A stretch of 36,613 nucleotides of DNA from Terriglobia bacterium (GCA_020072845.1 JAIQGF010000024.1:1-36613), one strand, 5' to 3'. Positions 1-7,616 are shown, counted from the first letter of the stretch. Notes: generated by a model from the sequence alone, not told the origin. Program-made: numbers and translations.

Positions 1-2
1 AT

Positions 3-1214
3 CGTTACGTGCTGACCACCCGCATTTCCGCCCCGGAGATTTATCGCCGGGGCCAGACGTTTCATTCCTCGCCGCATCCGGCCGGCGCGGGGCGCGGCGG
101 CGCAGCGAACGTTTCCGCGGTGCGCGTCGTCCTGGAAGTGCACGACATCGATCCCAACAATCCGCCCACCATCGTGGCGGCATCCACGGTGCTATTCGAC
201 GACTCCCTGCCCGCCGCGCCGGATTACTGCGCCTACGCGCTGATGAATAGCGCGGCCGGCGCAGGGCTGCATGCGTCGGTCGCTTTCACCCGCATCTTGC
301 GCGCGGTCGATGCCGAGGTCCGAAGCTGCAAGCTGGCAGGCAGTTATCGTACCCGGCTCGTGGGCGCGCTCTCCGACGGCGCCGAGTGCGGCGTCTACAG
401 CACGGGGGAACTCTCGTTCTTCTCCGCCAATGTGCCGGCCGCGAACGAGAAGATCATCGTCAGCTACCGCTCGTCGGGACGTGCCGTCGCGCGCGTTTGT
501 GATCCCGCCAGCATCGCCGCCAACACCGCGGGGACGGACGACGGCGTGCGCGGGCAGGTAATCTCGTTGGCCGCTCCGCCCGCCCGTACCACCGATGATT
601 GCGAACAGGCCGCGCTGGCGTTTCTCGACGACAGCACGCTGCCGGCCTGGTCGGGCGAGTATGCCGCCTGGAGCGGCTTCCTCCCGGGCGGCGCGTCCGA
701 CGTTGTGCCCGGCGATGCGCTTGCCGTCAACGTCCCTTCGCGTGCGGCTAATTTCCGCGCGATCGTGCGCGAGGTAGAGATCGAGGCCACTGACCTCGCC
801 GGCGACAACGCCCGCTACGTCATCAAGTTTGCCAACGACTCCGCCGCGCCCCTCGCCTTCGAATTCGGGACGGCCGCCAACGCCGCCGTTCCCGAACAAG
901 CTGCAACCGCCCCCGCCAATGGCGCCCTGCTACCGCCGCTGACCGAGGCCGAGGTGATTGACGTCACTTCGACCTCGGTCATGATCGACACGCATGCCGA
1001 TCCGCCCCCCGGGGGCGGGCTCGAAGTGCGCCGCAGCGATGCCGGCTGGGGCCCCGACAACGACCGCAACCTCATCGGCCGCTATACCGGCCAAATCGCG
1101 TACCTGGCGCGCCTTTCGCGCGTGCAGGACTTTTATCTCCGTCCCTACGACGGCTCGGCGCCGCCGCGCTACTCGCGCGACTCCGTGCTGCTGCACGTGG
1201 ACTATCCCTTGTAG
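3..1214 (+). CDS. Phage-like structural (baseplate or tail) protein, 5' end missing
   Basis: The frame is open from the first complete codon of the window, so the gene probably begins upstream; the GTG at position 9 is only the first start codon inside the window. About 403 codons are visible. I see no catalytic motif. The C-terminal 90 residues (from about VIDVTSTSVMID to the end) look like a beta-sandwich of fibronectin-III type, common in tail-tip and baseplate proteins. The link to phage comes from the neighbours: a small membrane protein, a muramidase-type endolysin and a small unknown protein follow on the same strand with tight spacing, which is the order of a tail-end plus lysis cassette. 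It could belong to a prophage, a contractile injection particle or a gene transfer agent. The family assignment is inference. Confidence 0.5.
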   Translation, partial: RYVLTTRISAPEIYRRGQTFHSSPHPAGAGRGGAANVSAVRVVLEVHDIDPNNPPTIVAASTVLFDDSLPAAPDYCAYALMNSAAGAGLHASVAFTRILRAVDAEVRSCKLAGSYRTRLVGALSDGAECGVYSTGELSFFSANVPAANEKIIVSYRSSGRAVARVCDPASIAANTAGTDDGVRGQVISLAAPPARTTDDCEQAALAFLDDSTLPAWSGEYAAWSGFLPGGASDVVPGDALAVNVPSRAANFRAIVREVEIEATDLAGDNARYVIKFANDSAAPLAFEFGTAANAAVPEQAATAPANGALLPPLTEAEVIDVTSTSVMIDTHADPPPGGGLEVRRSDAGWGPDNDRNLIGRYTGQIAYLARLSRVQDFYLRPYDGSAPPRYSRDSVLLHVDYPL

Positions 1215-1248
1215 CTTTCGGCCCGACACTTACCCACAGGACTCATGT

Positions 1249-1482
1249 ATGCATGAAATCGTCGTAACCGATTTCGAGCGCCAGGTGCTGGCAGACCTTG
1301 CCGAAATCAAAACCAACATGCGATGGCTGCTGGGCAACGGCAAGCCCGGCTGCATCCAGGAACTTACCGCCCGCGTGGAACGCCACGAGCGCGTTGTGCA
1401 GCGTTTCACCGGCATCGGTGGCCTGCTTGCCGGCCTGCTCACGCTGCTTCACGTCGGCCTGACTTATTTCCGGATGCGGTGA
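1249..1482 (+). CDS. Small holin-like protein, coiled coil plus one C-terminal membrane helix
   Basis: A 77-residue protein. Residues about 1-50 are charged and probably helical; residues about 52-70 (GIGGLLAGLLTLLHVGLTY) form one hydrophobic membrane helix, and the protein ends in a short basic tail (FRMR). This soluble-helix-then-anchor layout resembles XhlA-type holin accessory proteins of phage lysis cassettes. The ATG at 1249 is chosen because an AGG-type ribosome site (CACAGG, 1235-1240) lies 8 bases upstream; the longer reading frame upstream overlaps the preceding gene and is unlikely. The endolysin starts 4 bases after the stop, which supports a joint lysis role. No sequence family was recognised with certainty. 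Confidence 0.6.
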   Translation: MHEIVVTDFERQVLADLAEIKTNMRWLLGNGKPGCIQELTARVERHERVVQRFTGIGGLLAGLLTLLHVGLTYFRMR

Positions 1483-1486
1483 CCCG

Positions 1487-2008
1487 ATGACCAAGGAAGA
1501 ATTTCTGGCTGCCGCCACCCGCGCAGCCCTCGCCTGCTCTCGCACCAGCCGATTTCCGCCCGGGATCACTGTCGCGCAAGCAGCCCTGGAGAGCAACTGG
1601 GGACAGTCCCGGCTCAGCCGGGATGCCCACAACTACTTCGGCATCAAAGCGCACGGCGATCACGCGCGCGTCGCTTACCCGACGCTGGAACATGTGAACG
1701 GCCGCGATGTGCGCGTCAGCGCGGAATTCGCGCGCTACGACTCGATGGAAGATTGTTTTGCGGACCGCGACCGCCTCATCGCTACGGCGCAGTGCTACGC
1801 CGGAGCCCGCGCCTGCGGCGGCGATCCGGAAGCCTTCGCGCGTGCCCTGGCCGCTCACTGGGCCACGGACTCCCATTACGCGGACAAACTGCTGCGCGTG
1901 TACCGAGACAACCGCCTTAACGAACTTGATTCCAGATCGCCCGATCACCCGATCACCGGGTCACCCAATTCCACAACACCCGATTCTTCATGCAAGGAGC
2001 AACCATGA
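1487..2008 (+). CDS. Endolysin, glucosaminidase (FlgJ/LytG-like) domain
   Basis: A 173-residue peptidoglycan hydrolase of the beta-N-acetylglucosaminidase (Glucosaminidase, FlgJ-like) family, expected to cleave the glycan backbone of murein. The motif AALESNWGQS at about residues 30-39 carries the probable catalytic glutamate; AHNYFGIKA and the FARYDSMEDCFADRDRLI block are typical of the fold. There is no signal peptide, as expected for an endolysin released by a holin. The gene begins 4 bases after the holin-like gene and overlaps the next start by ATGA. The last 25 or so residues (rich in S, P, D, T) are encoded by an 8-bp tandem repeat (1935-1966 and its decaying continuation), so the C-terminus may be a late repeat-derived extension. 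Domain call is secure; phage origin is inferred from context. Confidence 0.85.
   Translation: MTKEEFLAAATRAALACSRTSRFPPGITVAQAALESNWGQSRLSRDAHNYFGIKAHGDHARVAYPTLEHVNGRDVRVSAEFARYDSMEDCFADRDRLIATAQCYAGARACGGDPEAFARALAAHWATDSHYADKLLRVYRDNRLNELDSRSPDHPITGSPNSTTPDSSCKEQP
1935..1988. repeat. Degenerate 8-bp tandem repeat in the endolysin 3' end
   Basis: Successive units GATCGCCC, GATCACCC, GATCACCG, GGTCACCC run from 1935 to 1966 and then decay towards 1988. The block lies inside the last codons of the endolysin and encodes its low-complexity tail. It resembles in style the 7-bp repeat blocks found between genes elsewhere in the window. Confidence 0.7.
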
Positions 2009-2265
2009 ATTTCCTGGCAACTCTTCTGCGCGGTATCGCCTTCGTGCCCGCTGTCGTGCAAGGCGTGGAAAGCCTGTTTGGCAGCAAAGCGGGCAGCGAC
2101 AAGAAGGAAGCCGCGCTCAACTTCGTGGCCTCGGCGCTCGCCATCACCGAAGCCGTGAGCAAGAAAGACATTGTCGACGTGGAGAACTTCCGCGGCGGTC
2201 TCGGCCAGATCATCGACGGCACCGTGCAGTGCCTGAACGCCTCCGCTTGGGCGAAAACGAAATAG
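2005..2265 (+). CDS. Small conserved-looking phage-module protein, function unknown
   Basis: An 86-residue protein starting at the ATG of an ATGA overlap with the endolysin stop; a strong AAGGAG site (1994-1999) sits 5 bases upstream and decides this start over the ATG at 1990. Residues about 1-25 (MNFLATLLRGIAFVPAVVQGVESLFG) are moderately hydrophobic or amphipathic and could contact a membrane; the rest is soluble and helical. I do not recognise the family. Position right after an endolysin and translational coupling suggest a role in lysis or host interaction. The TAG stop (2263-2265) runs directly into a 7-bp repeat block. Confidence 0.65.
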   Translation: MNFLATLLRGIAFVPAVVQGVESLFGSKAGSDKKEAALNFVASALAITEAVSKKDIVDVENFRGGLGQIIDGTVQCLNASAWAKTK

Positions 2266-2368
2266 TCTTCAGTCTTCAGTGTCCAGTCGTCAGTCTTCAG
2301 GCCACTTCTCGGGCGGTCTTTTTTCGCTGACGACTGACGACTGGCGACCGAAGACTGAGGACTGGCGC
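2264..2368. repeat. Inverted pair of 7-bp repeat arrays between convergent genes
   Basis: The left arm (about 2264-2301) is a string of AGTCTTC-like units; the right arm (about 2325-2366) is the same kind of string in inverse orientation (GACGACT, GAAGACT). Folded, the two arms make a long imperfect hairpin around a loop containing GGTCTTTTTTCG. It lies between the stop of the phage-module gene and the stop of the E2 gene on the other strand and touches or nearly touches both stop codons. It could act as a bidirectional terminator, but no clean stem plus U-tract is present. Confidence 0.75.
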
Positions 2369-3712
2369 CTACCCCAGCGGCTCGTTCCAGTTTTCCAGGT
2401 ACCTGGCTACGTCGCGCAGGAACTGGTCGCCCACCGCGCCGTCGATCACGCGGTGATCGTAGCCGAGAATGATGTGGCAGATGGATCGTATCGCGATGGA
2501 ATCGCCGGCGTTCTCGTCGCTGATCACCACCGGTTGTTTCTTGATCGAGCCGACGCCCAGAATCGCTACCTGCGGTTGCATGATGATGGGCAATCCGAAC
2601 ATCTGCCCGTAGCTGCCGGGATTGGTGACCGTAAAGGTGCCGCCCGCGACCTCATCGGGCAGCAGCTTCTTGCTGCGCGCGCGCTCGGCGAGATCGATGA
2701 TCGCCCGCTGGATGCCGAGAAAATTCAGTTCCTCGGCGCGCTTGATCACCGGCACGATCAGCCCCCAATCCAGCGCCACCGCGATGCCGAGGTTCACGTT
2801 GCGGTGGTAATGGAGGTTGTCGCCCTCGACCGACGCGTTGACGATCGGCCAGTTGCGGATGCTTTCGATGGCTGCCCGGCAGAAGAACGGCATCATCGTC
2901 AGCCGCGTGCCCGTGCGCTGTTCAAAGCTCGCCTTCTCGCGCTGCCGGATGGCCATGACGCGCGACAGGTCCACTTCAAAAACGCTGTGCACGTGCGCGC
3001 TGGTGCGCTTCGACTGCACCATGCGCTCCGCGATTTTCTTACGCATCGCCGACATCGGCATCACTTCGCCGGGAATGGCGATGGGCTGCTGCGACGGCAT
3101 CGCCGGGGCCGCGGATCCGGGCTGGTACGCCGGCGCGCTCGCCGCCGGGCGTTGGGCGGGGTGCTCGACGAAGCGGACGATGTCTTCCTTCGTGATCCGT
3201 CCGCCGAGGCCGGTGCCCTGCACCTGGTTCAGATCAATGCTGTTCTCGCGCGCGATGCGGCGCACCAGCGGCGACGACCGTATCCGTTCGCCTTCTTCGC
3301 CCTGCCCGTGCGGGAATTGCAGGACCGTGGACTCGTCCTCCTGCTCTTCGCCGGCGGTTGTCTTCGCGGCGGTTTTCGCGGGCTCCGGCGCGCGCTGCGC
3401 GGCTTCGGGTTTCGCAGTTGCCGGCGCGGCGGCCTGGGGTTGCGGCGCTGCGGCGGGCGCGCCCGCAGCTTCGCCCTCGGCGGCGATCGTCCCCACCACC
3501 GTGTTCACTTGCACGGTCGTGCCTTCGGGAACCTTGATCTCCTTCAACACGCCCGCCGTCGGCGACGGAATCTCGGCATCAACCTTGTCGGTGGAAATTT
3601 CAAACAGCGGTTCGTCACGCGACACCTTATCGCCCGGCTTCTTCAGCCACTTGGTGATGGTGCCTTCAAAAATCGATTCCCCCATCTGGGGCATGACAAC
3701 GTCAGTCGGCAT
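2369..3712 (-). CDS. Dihydrolipoamide acyltransferase, E2 of a 2-oxoacid dehydrogenase complex
   Basis: A 447-residue E2 core enzyme that moves the acyl group from E1 to coenzyme A by its swinging lipoyl arm. One lipoyl domain spans residues 1-80 with the lipoylated lysine at 43 (STDKVDAEIPS). An Ala/Pro/Gln-rich linker follows, then a peripheral subunit-binding domain at about 145-184 (RSSPLVRRIAREN, GRITKEDI), a second linker, and the catalytic domain from about 218 to the end with the HRVIDGA motif (His420, Asp424). It is the last gene after E1-alpha and E1-beta on this strand. Separate E1 subunits and the single lipoyl domain suit a branched-chain 2-oxoacid complex, but pyruvate or 2-oxoglutarate cannot be excluded by eye. 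lipB and lpdA upstream supply lipoylation and E3. Confidence 0.93.
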   Translation of the reverse strand: MPTDVVMPQMGESIFEGTITKWLKKPGDKVSRDEPLFEISTDKVDAEIPSPTAGVLKEIKVPEGTTVQVNTVVGTIAAEGEAAGAPAAAPQPQAAAPATAKPEAAQRAPEPAKTAAKTTAGEEQEDESTVLQFPHGQGEEGERIRSSPLVRRIARENSIDLNQVQGTGLGGRITKEDIVRFVEHPAQRPAASAPAYQPGSAAPAMPSQQPIAIPGEVMPMSAMRKKIAERMVQSKRTSAHVHSVFEVDLSRVMAIRQREKASFEQRTGTRLTMMPFFCRAAIESIRNWPIVNASVEGDNLHYHRNVNLGIAVALDWGLIVPVIKRAEELNFLGIQRAIIDLAERARSKKLLPDEVAGGTFTVTNPGSYGQMFGLPIIMQPQVAILGVGSIKKQPVVISDENAGDSIAIRSICHIILGYDHRVIDGAVGDQFLRDVARYLENWNEPLG

Positions 3713-3792
3713 CGTCGTCCTTCTTTCGCAAAATCAGAGCGGGATCACCGCTACAGGGCGCGCGGACACCCCATCCGCAACCGGACATTATA

Positions 3793-3887
3793 AGTCTTCA
3801 GTCTTCAGTCTTCAGTCTTCGGTCTTCAGTCGCCAGGCAACGCGCAGATCCGTTTTCCTGAAGACTGACGACCGACGACTGAAGACT
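3793..3887. repeat. Inverted pair of 7-bp repeat arrays between E2 and E1-beta
   Basis: The left arm (3793-3834) consists of AGTCTTC units in tandem with one GGTCTTC variant; the right arm (3858-3887) is the inverse (GAAGACT, GACGACC). The loop is about 23 bases. The right arm overlaps the E1-beta stop codon (TAG on the minus strand, 3886-3888): read on that strand the stop is the first part of TAGTCTTC. The element separates two genes that should be co-transcribed. Confidence 0.85.
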
Positions 3888-4860
3888 AATACGCCATCAG
3901 CCTTCGCGCCTCGCGCGCGACATCGGCGGCATTCGGCAGAAACCATGCCTCCAACGGCGGCGAGAACGGCACCGGCGTGTCCCTCGAGGTGATGCGCACG
4001 ATGGGCGCGTCCAGCCAGTCGAACGCCTCTTCATTAATGATGGCCGCCACCTCGCCTGCGATGCCGCCGGTGCGAACATCTTCGTGCAGGATGATGGCGC
4101 GGTTGGTCTTCTTGACCGTCGCCGCAATCGCTTCGCGGTCCAGCGGTAGCAGCGTGCGCAGGTCCACCACTTCCAGTTCGATGCCTTCTTTCGCCAATGT
4201 TTCCGCGGCTTCCAGCGCCGTATGCACCATGGCCGCGTAGGTGATCACGGAAACGTGCCGCCCTTGGCGCGCCACGCGAGCTTGGCCGAGCGGGACCGTG
4301 TAATCGCCTTCGGGCAGCTCTTCTTTGATGCGCCGGTAGAGAAATTTGTGCTCGAAAAATATGACGGGATTGTTATCGCGGATCGCCGACTTGATCAGCC
4401 CCTTGGCGTCATAGGCCGTCGCCGGGCAGACCACCTTCAGCCCCGGCACGTGCACAAACCACGCCTCGGGATTCTGCGAATGGAACGGCCCGCCATGCAC
4501 GCCGCCGCCGGAGGGCCCGCGTAAGACCAGCGGCGCCGGCGCGCCCCAGCGAAAATGCGCCTTGGCGACCATGTTGACGATCTGGTTGAAGGCGCAGCCG
4601 ATGAAGTCCATGAACTGGAATTCGGCGACGGGCCGCATTCCGGTGAGCGACGCGCCGAAGGCCGCGCCCACGATGGCCGACTCGGCAATCGGCGTGTCAA
4701 TGATGCGCTCCGGCCCGAAGCGGTCGACAAAGCCTTCGGTGACCTTGAACGCGCCGCCGTAAACGCCGATGTCCTCGCCGATGCAGAAGACGCTGGGATC
4801 GCGCTCCATCTCCTCCCAGATCCCCTGGCGAATGGCTTCGAGATAAGTGACTTCTGGCAT
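3886..4860 (-). CDS. 2-oxoacid dehydrogenase E1 component, beta subunit
   Basis: A 324-residue protein of full length for the family. With E1-alpha it forms the thiamine-diphosphate-dependent decarboxylase that loads the E2 lipoyl group. The N-terminal pyrimidine-binding domain shows GEDIGVYGGAFKVTEG, DTPIAESAIVGAAFGASL and EFQFMDF; the transketolase C-terminal domain begins about residue 195 with VSVITYAAMVHTALEAAE and includes HEDVRTGGIAGEVAA. VTYLEAIRQGIWEEMERDP at the start is typical of BCKDH/PDH beta chains. It lies between E2 (downstream) and E1-alpha (upstream, about 460 bases away). Its start codon is immediately preceded on the minus strand by a short AGTTTC-type repeat that would cover the usual ribosome-binding region, so translation initiation here is not obvious. 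Confidence 0.93.
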   Translation of the reverse strand: MPEVTYLEAIRQGIWEEMERDPSVFCIGEDIGVYGGAFKVTEGFVDRFGPERIIDTPIAESAIVGAAFGASLTGMRPVAEFQFMDFIGCAFNQIVNMVAKAHFRWGAPAPLVLRGPSGGGVHGGPFHSQNPEAWFVHVPGLKVVCPATAYDAKGLIKSAIRDNNPVIFFEHKFLYRRIKEELPEGDYTVPLGQARVARQGRHVSVITYAAMVHTALEAAETLAKEGIELEVVDLRTLLPLDREAIAATVKKTNRAIILHEDVRTGGIAGEVAAIINEEAFDWLDAPIVRITSRDTPVPFSPPLEAWFLPNAADVAREARRLMAY

Positions 4861-4861
4861 G

Positions 4862-4934
4862 AGTTTCAGTTTCAGTTTCGGTTTCAGTAGCCGAAAACCA
4901 CAACCGCGGATTAACGCGGATCAACGCGGATCAG
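4862..4934. repeat. Two short tandem repeats: 6-bp AGTTTC and 10-bp CGCGGATTAA types
   Basis: AGTTTC / GGTTTC units run at 4862-4886, directly upstream of the E1-beta start. Ten-base units CGCGGATTAA, CGCGGATCAA, CGCGGATCAG run at 4906-4934. The second type resembles the CACGGAT / CCGTGTTCAT units around the truncated GxxExxY gene near 35.5 kb. Confidence 0.75.
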
Positions 4935-5309
4935 GACTCGTTTCGATTCGCGTCGAGCGCGCCGAACAGCCCGCAAATCTTGTCGATCCTCGGCAACTTC
5001 AACTCTTCGCCGATGATCTCTTAAGCGCCTACCGCGTGCTGGGTCATACGTGTTAACTAAATGAATCAGGACATTATTTGCGGACCAACACCACACTCCG
5101 TCGCATGCGCTGATAGGTACGACCGGCATCGAGCTCATGTCAGTGATCGACGCAAGCATCGACTCTCGAGTTTTTGTGCTGATTCCGCGAATGTCTCCGG
5201 GCCGGAGATCAGTTAACCATTTTTCGACGGCGGCAGAAGCCGACGGAGCACGCACCTGACGGATGTACGTGCCGCCTTTGTATTCGCAAAAGACTGTAAA
5301 AAGCGACAT
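4911..5309 (-). CDS. Possible small hypothetical protein after E1-alpha, C-terminus probably disrupted
   Basis: An open frame of 132 codons begins 14 bases after the E1-alpha stop. The first 85 or so residues (starting MSLFTVFCEYKGGTYI, with VEKWLTDLRP and VWCWSANNVLIHLVN) have a natural composition; I believe this resembles a small conserved protein of unknown function but cannot name it. After LVNTYD the frame turns strongly Arg-rich, which looks like out-of-frame reading into the repeats at 4906-4934. In another frame of the same strand, about 4947-5033, the sequence reads EIIGEELKLPRIDKICGLFG and ends in a stop, which looks like genuine protein preceded by an in-frame TAA. The locus may therefore be two abutted or frameshifted fragments. 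Confidence 0.4.
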   Translation of the reverse strand: MSLFTVFCEYKGGTYIRQVRAPSASAAVEKWLTDLRPGDIRGISTKTRESMLASITDMSSMPVVPISACDGVWCWSANNVLIHLVNTYDPARGRRLRDHRRRVEVAEDRQDLRAVRRARRESKRVLIRVDPR

Positions 5310-5323
5310 GGCGTTTCTCAAGG

Positions 5324-6613
5324 CTATTTCAAATGTCCCGCCGCCTCGACATGCTTGCGTCCGGCGGATTTCTTTTCGTTCGGATACTGCGGCACCGCGT
5401 ACTTCAGCTTCACCTCGTGGCAGCCCTCGCACCACACCTCGAGCGGCGTCGTCGCGGGGTCGGGCATCGGTGAATTCACCGCGAATTCGCGGTCTTCGTC
5501 CAACTGGCGCTCGACCTCCGCAATCAGTTTTTCGTTTTCCTCGCGCGTGAGCCACTTCTTGGCGTTGACCAGGTAATTTTCGAAGCGCGCAATCGGGTCG
5601 CGCCGCGTCCAGTACTCGAACAGCGGGCGCGGCACGTACTGCGCCGCGTCGTGGATGGCGTGGCCCTTCATGCGCATCATCTTGGCCTCGATCAGCGTCG
5701 GGCCCTCGCCGCGGCGGGCGCGCTCGCAGGCCTCATGCGCCGCGTCGTACACCTGGCAGGCGTCGGTGCCGTCCACGATCACGCCCGGAATGCCGTAGGC
5801 AATCGCGCGCTCCGCCAGGTCCTTCACGAGGAACTGCTCGTCGGTTGGCGTGGAGTACGCCCAGATATTGTTTTCGACAAACAGCACCAGCCCGAGCCTC
5901 TGCACGGCGGCAAAATTCAGCCCCTCGTAGGTGACGCCGGTAGACTGCCCGCCATCGCCGACGTAGGTCATGACCGCGATATTGCACCCTTGCAGGCGCG
6001 CGCCCAGCGCCACGCCGGTGAGCACGGGAATCAGGTCGCCGAGGGTAGAGATGGGCGCCACGGTGTTGCGCTCGCGGATGTCGCCGAAGTGCGAGCTGGC
6101 GTCCTTGCCGAACGTGGGCGAGCCCGCCTTGGCCATGTACTGCATCATGATGTCGCGCGCGGAGAACCCCTTGACCAGCAGCGAGCCCTGGTTGCGGATC
6201 ATCGGGCCCATCCACTCGTCTTTTTTCAGCGCGAACGTCGAGGCGCACGAGCACGCCTCCTGCCCCAGCCCGAAGTACACCCCGCCGACTACTTTGCCCT
6301 GCTTGTAGAGATTTTCCAGCGCCGTTTCCATGCGCCGGTTGAGCAGCATCCAGCGGTAGATTTCGATGTGCTGCTGGCGCGAAAGATATTTCGATTCGCG
6401 GATCGGCGGCGCCGGCTGGCTGAGGTCGCCATGAACGATGTAGTGGACCTCGTCGCCCTCGCGCACTTGTTCGATTTTGAAATCCGGCTTCTCCAGCCGC
6501 CAGTCGGGAATGGTGTAGCAGCGCTGGTCAGAGGCGCGCGCGACGTCCGAGTGCTGGAGCGCGCTCGCCTGCTTTCCGGAATTGTTAGATTTGCCGGAAC
6601 GTTTCTTGGCCAT
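5324..6613 (-). CDS. 2-oxoacid dehydrogenase E1 component, alpha subunit
   Basis: A 429-residue alpha subunit of the thiamine-diphosphate-dependent E1. The ThDP motif begins with GDG at 219-221 (YVGDGGQSTG) and ends with NN at 248-249 (FVENNIWAYST). GLGQEACSC and GPMIRNQGSLLVKGF precede it. The first 30 residues form a Lys/Ser/Gln-rich extension before the fold begins at about DWRLEKPDFK. In the ThDP motif the family's usual SEG is STG here (acidic residue lost), a small departure. The ATG at 6613 is the first of the frame. An extended -10 box lies 16 bases upstream, which would give a very short leader. E3 and lipB, its probable former neighbours, are now separated by the REP-bounded island. 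Confidence 0.92.
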   Translation of the reverse strand: MAKKRSGKSNNSGKQASALQHSDVARASDQRCYTIPDWRLEKPDFKIEQVREGDEVHYIVHGDLSQPAPPIRESKYLSRQQHIEIYRWMLLNRRMETALENLYKQGKVVGGVYFGLGQEACSCASTFALKKDEWMGPMIRNQGSLLVKGFSARDIMMQYMAKAGSPTFGKDASSHFGDIRERNTVAPISTLGDLIPVLTGVALGARLQGCNIAVMTYVGDGGQSTGVTYEGLNFAAVQRLGLVLFVENNIWAYSTPTDEQFLVKDLAERAIAYGIPGVIVDGTDACQVYDAAHEACERARRGEGPTLIEAKMMRMKGHAIHDAAQYVPRPLFEYWTRRDPIARFENYLVNAKKWLTREENEKLIAEVERQLDEDREFAVNSPMPDPATTPLEVWCEGCHEVKLKYAVPQYPNEKKSAGRKHVEAAGHLK

Positions 6614-6628
6614 GACCGTGAGCGGACA

Positions 6629-6637
6629 TTATTGCAC
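6629..6637 (-). promoter_or_regulatory. Candidate extended -10 promoter of E1-alpha
   Basis: On the minus strand the sequence reads TGCAATAAT: AATAAT at 6634-6629 preceded by TGC. There is no convincing -35. Transcription would start about 8 bases before the ATG at 6613. The same TGC-extended form is seen upstream of rpoD and hemB. Confidence 0.4.
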
Positions 6638-6674
6638 CGCCCAACGAAATGGCACACTGCGGGCAGGATTTCAG

Positions 6675-6812
6675 CCGTCCCTACGGGACTCGTACGAATT
6701 TGCCGTCATGTCCCGCCACTGGAGTGGCGGGCTATTTTCACGCCGTCCCGTACGGGACGGAATGAAAGTAGCCCGGCAGTTTACTGCCGGATTCACGACA
6801 GTCAGATGGGAG
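6675..6812. repeat. REP cluster (BIME-like) upstream of E1-alpha, left border of the island
   Basis: Four palindromic units: CCGTCCCTACGGGAC (6675-6689), CCCGCCACTGGAGTGGCGGG (6712-6731), CCGTCCCGTACGGGACGG (6743-6760) and CCCGGCAGTTTACTGCCGG (6772-6790). The stretch 6733-6812 is nearly identical, in the same orientation, to 8981-9060 beyond the island. The same kinds of palindromes surround the REP-associated transposase at 28.8 kb. Confidence 0.85.
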
Positions 6813-7377
6813 CCGGGGATAGCTATTGGCGCGGGGAAATTCCTACACCCTTATCCTTGCAGTAAACATATGTGTGCTACTCAGTGAATAGCGATAAACG
6901 CGAGCGGGCGCGTGCGGGCGGGGCGGAGGTCGGCGCTGGTGTGCGCGCGCGCGGGTTGTCGTGCGGGCGGGCGGGGCGTGGGGCGCGGGCATCAAGTTTC
7001 CGCGCGTGCTATGCCCCGCGCGGGGACCGAAAAGACAGCATTTCAGCGGGAACGTGTATCATAAAGGCCAGAAGAATTTGGGCAGAGGGAGAACAGAATT
7101 TCCACTGTGCGCAAAGATTTTCCTCTGTCAACGACCAAGGGCTTTAGCTGCGGGACCGCCGTTTATGTCGGATCATGGTGATTGCCCAAGGCTTTGCCTT
7201 GCTTTAGCCCCAGTTGGCTTTTTGGCAAGAGTCGTGCTGCTTTTGGTTCACTGTACTTTTGGGACGTTGATCCTCAATGGAGACCGAACTAATATTGCAC
7301 CCGTCGGTTGACTTCAGGTGTCGAAATCAGTATGGTTCCCCGGTCAAAATATTGATCGACGGAAGTTGGAGACGAAG
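6813..7377. other. Non-coding stretch with a G/C-monotonous block
   Basis: I find no credible gene here. Positions about 6898-6990 are an extreme G- and GC-rich tract (runs of GCGGGCGGGGCG and GCGCGCGCGGG), after which composition falls to that of the island genes. Frames open across it encode only Arg/Gly/Ala-rich strings. It may hold the promoter of the small gene at 7378, but no clear box was seen. Confidence 0.5.
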
Positions 7378-7557
7378 ATGAACGCTCAGGCTGCAATCCC
7401 GGTTGACGTCGACGCTCTAACCGAAACGGACGATTCATCGTCTCCAGAAATATTGCGCGATGATGTCTACAGAGATGTTGTAGAGATCGACGGCGGCAAT
7501 TTGGAATTGCTGAAAACGACCACTGATGAATTTGTCCGCTCCGGTTCCGGCAAGTAG
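7378..7557 (+). CDS. Small acidic protein of unknown family, paralogue of the one at 8831
   Basis: A 59-residue acidic protein. The ATG at 7378 is preferred to the GTG at 7318 because GGAG lies about 8 bases upstream (TTGGAGACGAAG). Residues about 22-52 (starting PEILRDDVYRDVVEI) match a segment of the protein encoded at 8831: 15 of 31 aligned positions are identical, including PEIL, D, VYR, I, G, L, T and EF. The N-terminus is Ala/Thr/Asp-rich and probably flexible. No signal sequence or membrane segment. I do not recognise the family. Two related small proteins bracketing one membrane protein suggest partners, regulators, substrates or immunity factors, but the sequence alone does not decide. 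Codon use and GC are visibly lower than in the neighbouring lipB and E1-alpha. Confidence 0.6.
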   Translation: MNAQAAIPVDVDALTETDDSSSPEILRDDVYRDVVEIDGGNLELLKTTTDEFVRSGSGK

Positions 7558-7578
7558 TTCATCCCCCGAGCGCATTTC

Positions 7579-7616
7579 TTGTTCTGGATCTAGAACAACT
7601 AACAAGAACTCTTGTT
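7579..7616. promoter_or_regulatory. Double palindrome, candidate operator upstream of the membrane GAF gene
   Basis: Two adjacent inverted repeats share the half-site GAACAA: TTGTTCT-6-AGAACAA (7579-7598, perfect 7-bp arms) and AACAAG-AACT-CTTGTT (7601-7616, perfect 6-bp arms). Four related half-sites within 40 bases suggest a dimeric repressor site. They lie between the stop of the first small gene and the start at 7727. No U-tract follows, so a terminator is less likely. Confidence 0.45.

Noticed and set aside
2279-3793. 504-codon open frame on the plus strand opposite E2
   Set aside because: It is the antisense of a well-supported E2 gene; composition is His/Arg/Asp-rich as expected for a shadow frame in GC-rich DNA.
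2264-3887. CRISPR array, because of regular short repeats
   Set aside because: Units are 7 bp, degenerate and without spacers; there are no cas genes in the window.
6872-7311. Open frames across the GC-rich block before the island
   Set aside because: Arg/Gly/Ala-rich strings without ribosome sites, produced by the monotonous G/C tract.
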